39,708 nt of DNA, from the NCBI GenBank assembly GCA_002450165.1, contig DJYQ01000021.1, forward strand, positions 1-39,708, written 5' to 3'. Each line of letters starts with the position of its first letter. The first letter of the stretch is position 1. This document shows, one piece after another, positions 16,590-24,127 of the stretch. Origin of the DNA: Prevotellaceae bacterium UBA6974 (GTDB taxonomy: Bacteria > Bacteroidota > Bacteroidia > Bacteroidales > Bacteroidaceae). The notes beneath the pieces were generated by a model. The model was not told the DNA's origin. It did no database searches and saw only the letters and a program-made list of their open reading frames with translations. The translations under genes and the position numbers were made by a program.

Positions 16590-18389
16590 ATGGATACAGT
16601 TATATTCCTTGGATTCAGTCTCCATGCATGGATAACCATCGTAACAGTGCTGACGATGTTTGGCGTAATGCTATTCACCAAGATGCGGGCAGACATAGTC
16701 TTCCTCGGCTCCATCGCAGTACTCTATGTTACCGGAGTACTCAGCGACAAGGAAGCATTCTCGGGATTTAGCAGCACATCAGTCATAGTAATTGCCGTAC
16801 TTTTTGTAGTCGTAGCAGGCCTGACACAGACAGGCGTGCTGCAATGGATTGTCAAACACCTGTTAGGACAGCCCTCCAGCTACACAAAAGCCATATTCCG
16901 CCTGATGTTGCCTGTAGCAGGACTCAGTTCCGTGCTGAGCAACACCACAGTCGTAGCCCTCTTCGTAAACATCGTAAAGATGTGGTCCAAGAAATTGGGC
17001 ATCTCCCCCTCCAAGCTGCTCATTCCATTAAGCTACGCCTCCGGCATGGGCGGCATCTGCACCCTGATAGGCACCCCACCAAACCTGATAATCTCGGGAC
17101 TCTATGCCGACCATACCGGTAAGACGATGAACATGTTGGCACCCATGATTCCAGGACTTTTCTGCCTTTTCATCGGCATACTCTCCATCATCGCCCTCAG
17201 ACGGCTCCTACCCGAGCGCAAGACCCCCGAGAGCGCCTTCGAATCCACGTCTGACTACACAGTCGAATTTCTCGTCCCATCCGACAACCCGCATATCGGC
17301 GAAACCATTGCCGAAGCAGGACTCAACGACATACAGGGCGGACACATAATCGAAATCATCCACTACGACGAAATGATTATCCCCGCCAACGATGACGAAC
17401 CCATCCTGGGCGGTGACCGGCTCGTCTTTACAGGACAGATAGACGAAATCCTGGAACTGCGCAAGAGCCATGGCTTCGTCAACGCCGACCACCACATCTT
17501 CAGCATGGAAGACGTCAGCCATAACCGCCAGTTACGTACTGCATACGTCACCTACGGCAGCAGCCTCATCAACAAATCAATCAGGAACACCACATTTGAG
17601 AAAGACAACAACATGACACTTGTCGCCGTATCACGCTTGGGCAAGCGCGTTACCCAGTCACCACGCCAGATAGTACTGCAGGCGGGCGACACACTGCTGC
17701 TCGAATGTCCACCACATATAAACATCAACACCGGACATCTGCAAACACAACTGCATTTCTTTGACTCTCCGTCCGTACCCAACATCGGACGTAAGACACT
17801 AATATCGTCTGCCATAATGATAGCAATGGTCTTGATATCCGCCTTCGACATTCTCCCATTGCTGCAATGTGCCTTCATTGCCGCTGCTGCAATGCTCCTG
17901 TTCCGCTGTTGCAATGCCGAGCAGGCAATGAAATCAATCCAGTGGGAGATACTCATGGTATTTGCAGGTTCCGTTGTCTTGGGCGTGGCGATACAAAAGA
18001 CAGGCATTGCCGAACAGCTCGCCTTCGGCATCCTGGACGTCTGCGGCGACAACCCCATCGTCGTGATGACCGCAATCTGTTTCGTCGGCACCTTCATTAC
18101 CGAATTCATCTCCAACACCGCAGCAGGTGCAATGTTCTTCCCCATCATGTACCAGGCAGCAGAGAAACTCGGCTACGAGCCCTACCCTTTCCTCATCGCC
18201 TTAATGATAAGCGTCAGCAGCAGTTTTGCCACACCCATAGGCTCCCCCACCCACATGCTCGTATATGCACCCGGTGGCTACCGCTTCAGCGATTTCATGC
18301 GTATTGGCCTACTCATGAACCTCATCATCCTCGCCGCCAACATCCTGATCGTTAACATCGTATATCCACTCACTCCGTTAAATCCGTAA
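16590..18389 (+). CDS. SLC13-type permease with two RCK_C (TrkA-C) domains
   Basis: A 599-residue membrane protein. The N-terminal half has about six helices and the signature motifs VLSNTTVVALFVNIV and GTPPNLIISGLYA. Cytoplasmic residues about 222-295 and 312-385 are two RCK_C/TrkA-C domains (IGETIAEAGLN...GGDRLVFTGQ; INKSIRNTTFEK...GDTLLLECPP). The C-terminal half repeats the membrane plan with FISNTAAGAMFFPI and GSPTHMLVYAPGGY. This is the divalent anion:sodium symporter/ArsB-NhaD architecture, generally moving sulfate, dicarboxylates or similar anions, with RCK_C domains thought to sense ligands. The close linkage to an isomerase-like gene suggests a shared substrate, possibly a sugar acid (inference). 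Confidence 0.88.
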   Translation: MDTVIFLGFSLHAWITIVTVLTMFGVMLFTKMRADIVFLGSIAVLYVTGVLSDKEAFSGFSSTSVIVIAVLFVVVAGLTQTGVLQWIVKHLLGQPSSYTKAIFRLMLPVAGLSSVLSNTTVVALFVNIVKMWSKKLGISPSKLLIPLSYASGMGGICTLIGTPPNLIISGLYADHTGKTMNMLAPMIPGLFCLFIGILSIIALRRLLPERKTPESAFESTSDYTVEFLVPSDNPHIGETIAEAGLNDIQGGHIIEIIHYDEMIIPANDDEPILGGDRLVFTGQIDEILELRKSHGFVNADHHIFSMEDVSHNRQLRTAYVTYGSSLINKSIRNTTFEKDNNMTLVAVSRLGKRVTQSPRQIVLQAGDTLLLECPPHININTGHLQTQLHFFDSPSVPNIGRKTLISSAIMIAMVLISAFDILPLLQCAFIAAAAMLLFRCCNAEQAMKSIQWEILMVFAGSVVLGVAIQKTGIAEQLAFGILDVCGDNPIVVMTAICFVGTFITEFISNTAAGAMFFPIMYQAAEKLGYEPYPFLIALMISVSSSFATPIGSPTHMLVYAPGGYRFSDFMRIGLLMNLIILAANILIVNIVYPLTPLNP

Positions 18390-18822
18390 AACAATGCATA
18401 ATTCATAATGCATAATTCATAATTGATGCCCTTCGACTTACTCATCTTACTTACTTACTCATCTTACTCTATAGGGTATTTTTCTGTCCTGAGAGAGTAT
18501 ATTATATATAAATAAAGTTTTTTCTTATTTTATATAAGGTACGCGAGACTACACACTCAACTTACTGGCTTACTAACCCCTTTTTTCAAAAATAGTAAGT
18601 AAGTTAGTAAGTAAGTTGAGTAAGTTGGACCAAAAATTGCAGACTCCAGGAGGGTACACGTGCAGACTCCCGGTATCAACACGTGCAGCCTCCAGAGGTT
18701 AATTCGAACGCATCTACATCACCGCTTCATCACCGCTTCATCTCGTATACATCTCGTATCGTTAACGTGTGTAACAAGTAATTGCGACATTTCGCAGATT
18801 TATTTGGCGATATGGAATTATT
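18390..18822. repeat. Repeat-rich intergenic region
   Basis: No gene is seen in this stretch. It holds an AT-rich repeat of CATAATTCAT/GCATAATTCAT units at about 18394-18424; a 17-nt direct repeat (CTTACTCATCTTAC...) at 18437 and 18454; a long hairpin at 18556-18620; three copies of a 23-nt tandem repeat starting GCAGACTCC at 18639, 18662 and 18685; and four 11-nt units beginning CATC at 18717, 18728, 18739 and 18750. The block sits between the permease and a truncated Fic gene and looks like a decay or recombination patch. Confidence 0.8.
18556..18620. repeat. Long imperfect hairpin made of GTAA/TTAC units
   Basis: Left arm 18556-18565 plus 18570-18577, right arm 18603-18620: 18 paired bases interrupted only by a 4-nt bulge (18566-18569), with a 25-nt AT-rich loop. 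It could end transcription of the permease operon or be a dispersed palindromic element. Confidence 0.7.
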
Positions 18823-19464
18823 TTGGTATTTTCGTCGCAGAATTTGCGACGATATGTCTTGTCTTTTGTTGCACAAAAATCACAGATCAACAAGGACAAG
18901 AATCACTACTACGACATTCTTGAACGTATGCAACATGGCGATGGCGACATTACTGAGTGGCTGGTGTGGTACATGAAGAAATTAGCGGATGCTCTTGACG
19001 AAGCAGAAACTGTTGTAACCACAATCTTGAACAAAAGTTTTTTCTGGCAGAAGGCATCGGCTGTGCCAATGACAGAAAGACAGACGCAGATGCTCAACCT
19101 CTTTTTGGACGGCTACGAGGCTAAGATAACGTCAAAGTCATGGGCAACATTGGCAAAATGCTCGAAGGATACAGCCATACGAGATATACAGGATTTGGTC
19201 GATAAGAACATCCTGATAGAGGACATACCCGGAGCAAAGCGACCAAGTTACTCCATTGTCTATGATGCAGAGAATTTGACACAATTCTTCAACGAGGTGA
19301 GCATAACAGAGGAAAATGGCATTCCATATCTCAACGCGTTATACAAAGGAAAGAAACCAATATGCGAAAGAATCCTAAAGCTTGATGCAGACAGATACCT
19401 GAAAGGAGATTTACCATTGGACAATCTGCTCAGTAAATACTGTTCGTATATAGCCCATGTCTAG
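18823..19464 (+). pseudogene. 5'-truncated Fic-family AMP transferase (C-terminal wHTH part only)
   Basis: From about 18880 the frame reads QINKDKNHYYDILERMQ, then ITEWLVWYMKKLADALDEAE, then FWQKASAVPMTERQTQMLNLFLDGYEAKITSKSWA and a winged-helix KCSKDTAIRDIQDLVDKNIL. This is the region that follows the catalytic loop in Fic proteins with a C-terminal winged helix. The catalytic motif HPFxxGNGR and the N-terminal half are missing, and nothing like them is found upstream in any frame. The open frame begins at 18823 with about 19 unrelated residues. It is most likely a remnant, although a 213-residue DNA-binding-like product could still be made. An 8-bp inverted repeat (18832-18839 with 18845-18852) lies near the truncation. 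Confidence 0.75.
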
Positions 19465-19544
19465 TACTGAACTCACCTTAAACATGAACTCGGGCTACTT
19501 CTTCTATTCTATTTGTCGCAATTGTTGCTCTATTACTCGCTTCC

Positions 19545-19566
19545 GCGCCCATATTGCGCCCATATT
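19545..19566 (+). repeat. 11-bp tandem duplication upstream of a promoter
   Basis: GCGCCCATATT occurs twice in direct succession (19545-19555, 19556-19566), immediately before the -33 box at 19568. It could be a duplicated operator half-site or a replication slip. Confidence 0.6.
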
Positions 19567-19567
19567 G

Positions 19568-19599
19568 TTTGTTCTATACAAAAATTTGCCATACTTTTG
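19568..19599 (+). promoter_or_regulatory. Bacteroidetes-type promoter of the barrel-like gene
   Basis: TTTG at 19568-19571, a 20-nt spacer, and TACTTTTG at 19592-19599 match the consensus. The leader to the ATG at 19632 is about 27 nt. Confidence 0.8.
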
Positions 19600-19631
19600 T
19601 TAACACAACTTAACTGTTAATATTAAATATT

Positions 19632-20291
19632 ATGAAGTATTTCAGAATTTTCCTGACTGTGTTGGCACTGGCTGTTACTATGAGTGTAAGTGCTCAGTCA
19701 AAAACTACAAGTAAGACAAAGAGCGCTCCTGCAAAAACAGCTGTAAGGAAGACAACAACTGTAAAGAAAACCTCTGCTGCATCTACAAGGACTGCAACGG
19801 CAACCAAGAAATCAAGCACAACAACAAAGAAAACTGCAACAGTCGCTAAAAAGCAGGACTACGACAGCAAGGTACGCGTAATGTTCACAACCAAGATCGG
19901 TAGCTGCTACGGCCATGGCGGTTTTGGTGAGAATATCACTCTGGAGAAGAAGTACTGTCCGTATTTTGCAGTGGACTTTTTCAGCATTGACTATTCTGCT
20001 CCATTCAACTTTAATTATATGAATATTGGCATCAAGACCGGTGTGCGCGGTTTCACGCCTTCTTTCTGGAATACCAGTGCCGGTAAGATCTGCCGCGGTT
20101 ACAGCAGTTTGGCAGTAGGTTATGACTGCACTCTAACCAAGTACGCAAGCTATGTGGCAGATCATGGCTTTGGTCTGTCATGGGGCGCAGGTCTGGAATT
20201 CGTCGAGAAGGCTAATTTCGGCTATGCTCTGGAATACAATACCGTCATGAAGTCTACTTCGCACTACTTCACTATTGGCATCAAGTTCTAA
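19632..20291 (+). CDS. Exported protein with a basic K/T/A-rich linker and a beta-rich, barrel-like domain
   Basis: A 219-residue protein. The signal peptide (MKYFRIFLTVLALAVTMSVSAQ) is followed by about 50 residues made almost only of Lys, Thr, Ala and Ser, resembling histone-H1-like tails. Residues about 80-219 are beta-rich with alternating aromatics (YFAVDFFSIDYSAPFNFNYMNIGIKTG, YALEYNTVMKSTSHYFTIGIKF) and end in Phe, as outer membrane barrel proteins do. At 140 residues the domain could make only a small, eight-strand barrel. It has its own promoter and terminator, so it is a single-gene unit. I do not recognise a named family. Confidence 0.7.
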   Translation: MKYFRIFLTVLALAVTMSVSAQSKTTSKTKSAPAKTAVRKTTTVKKTSAASTRTATATKKSSTTTKKTATVAKKQDYDSKVRVMFTTKIGSCYGHGGFGENITLEKKYCPYFAVDFFSIDYSAPFNFNYMNIGIKTGVRGFTPSFWNTSAGKICRGYSSLAVGYDCTLTKYASYVADHGFGLSWGAGLEFVEKANFGYALEYNTVMKSTSHYFTIGIKF

Positions 20292-20314
20292 ATTTGACAA
20301 ACACATATAAAAGA

Positions 20315-20349
20315 AAAAGCATCTCGTTACGAGGTGCTTTTCTTTTTAT
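20315..20349 (+). terminator. Rho-independent terminator
   Basis: A 12-bp stem (20315-20326 with 20330-20341), a 3-nt loop and a T-rich tail, 23 nt after the barrel-like gene. Confidence 0.85.
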
Positions 20350-20353
20350 TCGC

Positions 20354-20361
20354 TATATTTG
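20354..20361 (+). promoter_or_regulatory. Candidate -7 box of the sulfatase-maturase-type gene
   Basis: TATATTTG matches TAnnTTTG, 19 nt before the ATG at 20381 and just after the preceding terminator. No TTTG is seen at the -33 spacing. Confidence 0.5.
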
Positions 20362-20380
20362 CATACCATTATCATAGACA

Positions 20381-21598
20381 ATGAATACTGCATTTCCTTT
20401 TTCGCGGCCGCTGTACCTGATGCCGAAGCCTGCAGGGGCGCACTGCAACCTGGCGTGTGACTACTGTTATTATCTGGAGAAGCTGAACCTGTACCCCAAG
20501 GGGGGGCAGCATGTGATGACAGACGAGCTGACCGAGGTGTATATACGTGAATATATCCAGAGCCAGTATACGACGGAGGTTAATTTTACATGGCACGGCG
20601 GCGAGCCGCTGATGCGTCCGCTGGAATATTACAGGAAAGTTGTAAGATGGCAGCGCGAGTATGCTGCCGAACGAGTTGTGGTCAACTGCCTGCAGACGAA
20701 TGGTACGTTGCTGACGCCTGAATGGTGCCGTTTCCTGCATGACGAGGGATGGCTGGTAGGTATTAGCATAGACGGGCCCGAGCGTATGCACGATGCATAC
20801 CGCCGCCGTCGTGGGGGACAGCCTACGTGGGCAAAGGTCATGGAGGGTATCCGTCTGCTGGACAAATATGATGTGGAATGGAACGCTATGGCGGTTGTGA
20901 ATGATATCACTGCTGTTGCGCCATTGGAATTCTATAGGTTCTTCCGCGACAATCTGGGATGTCGTTATCTGCAGTTTACGCCTGTTGTCGAACGTATACA
21001 TCGTCACGGTGACGGCAGACACCTGGCACATTTGCTGGACGAAGAGGATTGTCCGATGGCTCCGTTCAGTGTTACGCCTGATGCATGGGGCTGGTTCCTG
21101 AATACTATATTCGATGAATGGGTCAGGAACGACATCGGGGAGATGTTCGTGCAGATATTTGATGCTACGCTTGCCAACTGGATGGGTGTGACTCCGGGCT
21201 TATGTACTCTGTCCAACTGGTGCGGTCATGCTGCAGTCATGGAATATAACGGGGATGTGTATTGCTGCGACCATTTCGTTTTCCCGGAATATAGATTGGG
21301 GAACATCCGTAAGCGTAGCATACTGGATATGATGGAAAGCGAACGGCAACAGGCTTTTGCAAGGATGAAGACCGAAGGGCTTGCCGACAAGTGCAGGGAG
21401 TGTGAATGGAAATTTACCTGTCACGGTGAATGTCCGCGCAACCGGTTTGTAAAAACAGGTGATGGTGAGCCTGGCATCAATTATCTGTGTCCGGGCTATA
21501 CGGCTTTCTTTACCCATGTGGCACCGTATATGGACATGATGAAGGCTAAGCTGGATGCTGGTCTTGCGCCTGCCGAGATTATGGGTGAATTAGGATAG
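20381..21598 (+). CDS. Anaerobic sulfatase-maturating-type radical SAM enzyme with SPASM domain
   Basis: A 405-residue protein. The radical SAM cluster motif is CNLACDYC (C22, C26, C29), followed by FTWHGGEPLM and LQTNGTLL. The C-terminal SPASM region is Cys-rich: LCTLSNWCGHAAVMEYNGDVYCCDHFVFPEYRLGNI and CRECEWKFTCHGECPRNR, which bind two auxiliary 4Fe-4S clusters. These features fit anSME, which converts an active-site Cys or Ser of sulfatases to formylglycine. No sulfatase is encoded in the window, so the target lies elsewhere. Its last 9 nt overlap the 3' end of murI on the other strand. Confidence 0.9.
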   Translation: MNTAFPFSRPLYLMPKPAGAHCNLACDYCYYLEKLNLYPKGGQHVMTDELTEVYIREYIQSQYTTEVNFTWHGGEPLMRPLEYYRKVVRWQREYAAERVVVNCLQTNGTLLTPEWCRFLHDEGWLVGISIDGPERMHDAYRRRRGGQPTWAKVMEGIRLLDKYDVEWNAMAVVNDITAVAPLEFYRFFRDNLGCRYLQFTPVVERIHRHGDGRHLAHLLDEEDCPMAPFSVTPDAWGWFLNTIFDEWVRNDIGEMFVQIFDATLANWMGVTPGLCTLSNWCGHAAVMEYNGDVYCCDHFVFPEYRLGNIRKRSILDMMESERQQAFARMKTEGLADKCRECEWKFTCHGECPRNRFVKTGDGEPGINYLCPGYTAFFTHVAPYMDMMKAKLDAGLAPAEIMGELG

Positions 21599-22408
21599 TA
21601 TTATCCTGTGTGCCTCGATGGGTTGGTCCAGGAATATCGAGGCGCTCTCGTTGAACTGTTCGGGATATTCGGTAGTATAGAATGATACGTCTCCGCCCAT
21701 GCTGATACGCTGCTGCATTTCGGGGTGGTTGACAAAATACTGCTTGAGGCTTTGTGCAACATAGCTACCCTGCGGGATTATTTCTATGCCGGGCGGCATG
21801 TAGGTGCGTATCTTGTCCATCAGCAGGGGATAGTGTGTACAACCGAGAATCACGGCATCGATATCGGGATCTGCCGTAAGCAGGTCCTCGATGCGTTTCT
21901 TTACGAAATAATCGGCACCGGGGCTGGCAAATTCGCGGTTTTCTACAAGTGACACCCACATGGGACAGGCGATGCCTGTAACTTTTATGTCTGGAAACAG
22001 TTTGGCTATCTCCAGTTCATATGTACGACTGCGGATTGTACCCGGGGTGGCGAAGATGCCTACGTGGCGGCTATGGCTGATCTTACCGATAACCTCGGCC
22101 GTTGGACGTATCACGCCCAATACACGTCTGGTGGGATCGATGTTGGGTAGGTCCTTCTGCTGGATACTGCGCAGGGCTTTGGCAGATGCTGTGTTACAGC
22201 CGAGGATTACGAGGGGACAACCCATGTCAAAAAGCCGCCTGACGGCCTGAAGGGTGAATTCGTAAACGACCTCGAAACTGCGTGTTCCGTACGGGGCACG
22301 GGCATTGTCGCCCAGATATATGTAATCATACTGGGGCATTAACTGGCGTATCTGACGCAGAATGGTCAGGCCGCCGTAGCCGCTGTCGAATATTCCTATC
22401 GGCGTCAT
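21590..22408 (-). CDS. murI: Glutamate racemase
   Basis: A 272-residue cytoplasmic enzyme making D-glutamate for peptidoglycan. It has the cofactor-independent racemase motifs: IFDSGYGGLT (D8, S9), LGCNTASA (C71) and ILGCTHYPLL (C190, H192), the two cysteines acting as the catalytic acid-base pair. Its ATG overlaps the stop of the upstream Skp-like gene by one base (TGATG), so translation is coupled. It is the distal gene of the envelope block and converges with the radical SAM gene. Confidence 0.96.
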   Translation of the reverse strand: MTPIGIFDSGYGGLTILRQIRQLMPQYDYIYLGDNARAPYGTRSFEVVYEFTLQAVRRLFDMGCPLVILGCNTASAKALRSIQQKDLPNIDPTRRVLGVIRPTAEVIGKISHSRHVGIFATPGTIRSRTYELEIAKLFPDIKVTGIACPMWVSLVENREFASPGADYFVKKRIEDLLTADPDIDAVILGCTHYPLLMDKIRTYMPPGIEIIPQGSYVAQSLKQYFVNHPEMQQRISMGGDVSFYTTEYPEQFNESASIFLDQPIEAHRIILS

Positions 22409-22944
22409 CAGTCAATAGGTGCAATATCCAGTTTGCGCAGTACCTTGTCTGTGATGTCAGTGGCTATGCCGTCGGCAATGAAGGATATGGCATCACCGTC
22501 GGTATTGAATACAAGCCCGTATCCCTCTTCGGCGGCAACTGCATGGACGGCTTCGACGAGTACTGCCTTGACATCGCTCATGAGGTCTTTCTCTGCCTTG
22601 GCGAGCAAGTCCTGAACCTTGATACGGAACTTAGCATTGCTCTCGAGCATGTTCTGCAGTTCGTTCTGACGCTTGAGCAGGATGGTCTCGGGGAAGTCCT
22701 TCTGCCCGTCCATGAATTCAACAAATTTACGTTGGAAATCCTCCTCGCTGCGCTTGGCTTCGGCTTCGTATTGCGAGCGCAGGGCCTTTAGATTCTTTTG
22801 CGCCTCGTGATACTGAGTCATGCGCTGCATTACAGCATTGTGGCTCAGGCTTGCCAGACGTAGAGCGGTCTGGGCCTGAGCTGTGATGCTGCATGCAAGG
22901 ATTGATATCAGGCAGACGATGCTGCGTAATGTTTTGTTTGCAAT
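22408..22944 (-). CDS. Skp/OmpH-family periplasmic chaperone (third of three)
   Basis: Starting at 22944 gives a signal peptide (MIANKTLRSIVCLISILACSITAQAQ) and clears the preceding gene; the longer frame to 22965 would overlap it. About 150 mature residues follow. The centre is a charged helical hairpin (AKRSEEDFQRKFVEFMDGQKDFPETILLKRQNELQNMLE), and the end, GYGLVFNTDGDAISF, matches the family's C-terminal strand. It is the most diverged of the three tandem copies. Skp-type chaperones carry unfolded outer membrane proteins to BamA. Confidence 0.85.
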   Translation of the reverse strand: MANKTLRSIVCLISILACSITAQAQTALRLASLSHNAVMQRMTQYHEAQKNLKALRSQYEAEAKRSEEDFQRKFVEFMDGQKDFPETILLKRQNELQNMLESNAKFRIKVQDLLAKAEKDLMSDVKAVLVEAVHAVAAEEGYGLVFNTDGDAISFIADGIATDITDKVLRKLDIAPID

Positions 22945-22954
22945 CATTTCTGGT

Positions 22955-23455
22955 TTACTGTACACCGACTTCTTTCTTGATTTGTGCGGTGATGTCCGTG
23001 CTGAGTGTTGTGTTTACGAATGGTATATTGCCAGAACTAGTGTCAACAACGTAGATGTAACCACCTGCTTCACCCAGCTTCTTGACGGCAGCCAACACCT
23101 TCTCGGTAATTGCACCAAGCTTTTCCTGTGTTGCTTTCTGCAGGGCTTGCTGGCTGTCCTGATAGCTCTGCTGATAACGCTGGTACAGGTCGTTGAGTTC
23201 CTGCTCGCGGCGTGCACGGATGTTCTCGACAAGCTTGGAACCCTCCTTCTGCAATTCCTCGCTTTTCTTCTGCAGTTCGTCCTGCATGAGCTTGAGGTCT
23301 GCCTCGTACTGTTTCTGCATGTTCTCGAGTTCAGTCTGAGCTGTGGTGTACTCCTTCATGTTTGGTACAATCTGGCTCAGGTCAAAGTGAGCGAACTTCT
23401 GCGCCATCATGCTGACTGGTGCCATCATCAGGATGGCCAAAAGAATTTTCTTCAT
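22955..23455 (-). CDS. Skp/OmpH-family periplasmic chaperone (second of three)
   Basis: A 166-residue protein with a signal peptide (MKKILLAILMMAPVSMMAQ). The mature part begins KFAHFDLSQIVPNM, continues as a long Gln/Glu/Lys-rich coiled hairpin with LNDLYQRYQQSYQDSQQALQ, and ends GGYIYVVDTSSGNIPFVN. It acts in the periplasm as a holdase for outer membrane proteins. It lies 53 nt downstream of the first copy and 10 nt upstream of the third. Confidence 0.9.
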   Translation of the reverse strand: MKKILLAILMMAPVSMMAQKFAHFDLSQIVPNMKEYTTAQTELENMQKQYEADLKLMQDELQKKSEELQKEGSKLVENIRARREQELNDLYQRYQQSYQDSQQALQKATQEKLGAITEKVLAAVKKLGEAGGYIYVVDTSSGNIPFVNTTLSTDITAQIKKEVGVQ

Positions 23456-23508
23456 CGTTTTAAATAGTTATAGTTATTATTATCGTTATTTCTGAACGTT
23501 TCTCCTTA

Positions 23509-24021
23509 TCAGTTGTATCCCAGCTTGGTGAGAACCTCGTTGGAAATGTCTATCTTGGGCGAGGCGTATATTATGCCGTTGTCCGATGCGCGGTCAAGCA
23601 CCATGCTGTAGCCCTTTTGGTCGGCAATATCCTTAATAGCGTTGTAGATCTCGTCCTGAATGGGTGTCATGAGCGATTCGCGCTTCTTGAATAGTTCACC
23701 TTCGGGACCGAAGTATTTCTTCTTCAGCTCGCTTGCTTCCTTCTCCTTGGCTACTACGGCTTCTTCGCGTTTAGACTTCTGTTCGTCACTGAGGAACACG
23801 GCTTCGTTCTGGTAGTTTTTGTACATCGTCTGTGCCTCCTGCTGCAAAGCATCGACTTCGGCCTGCCACTTGCGCGAAACTTGGTTCAATTGCTCTCCCG
23901 CGCGCTCGTACGCAGGTATGTTCTTCAATATATATTCCATATCTACCAAGGCGTATTTCTGTGCACTTGCGGAACCTGTCATTGCCAGCATGGCAACCAA
24001 AGCAAAAAAAATCTTTTTCAT
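23509..24021 (-). CDS. Skp/OmpH-family periplasmic chaperone (first of three)
   Basis: The start at 24021 (MKKIFFALVAMLAMTGSASAQ) makes a standard signal peptide. The mature protein begins KYALVDMEYILKNIPAYERA, has the long helical arms and ends GYSMVLDRASDNGIIYASP, with the family's typical final strand. It lies 94 nt after bamA, with a candidate promoter box in the gap, so the chaperone genes may be transcribed both with bamA and on their own. Confidence 0.9.
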   Translation of the reverse strand: MKKIFFALVAMLAMTGSASAQKYALVDMEYILKNIPAYERAGEQLNQVSRKWQAEVDALQQEAQTMYKNYQNEAVFLSDEQKSKREEAVVAKEKEASELKKKYFGPEGELFKKRESLMTPIQDEIYNAIKDIADQKGYSMVLDRASDNGIIYASPKIDISNEVLTKLGYN

Positions 24022-24052
24022 AGTGTTATACATTTTTTGTTTTTAACTGATG

Positions 24053-24060
24053 CAAATGTA
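24053..24060 (-). promoter_or_regulatory. Candidate -7 box for the chaperone genes
   Basis: On the minus strand this reads TACATTTG, a match to TAnnTTTG, about 30 nt upstream of the first chaperone ATG. The -33 element is not obvious. Confidence 0.5.
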
Positions 24061-24127
24061 TGTCGGGCATCTCAATCATGAAGGGAGTTTTTTACTAAAC
24101 GTCATAGGGATTGTCCTATTTGATTTT

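Noticed and set aside
18639..18760. Possible CRISPR array
   Set aside because: The 23-nt and 11-nt units are direct tandem repeats without spacers, and no cas gene is present.
21590..21598. Convergent 3' overlap of the radical SAM gene and murI
   Set aside because: A 9-nt tail-to-tail overlap is common in compact genomes and gives no sign of special regulation.
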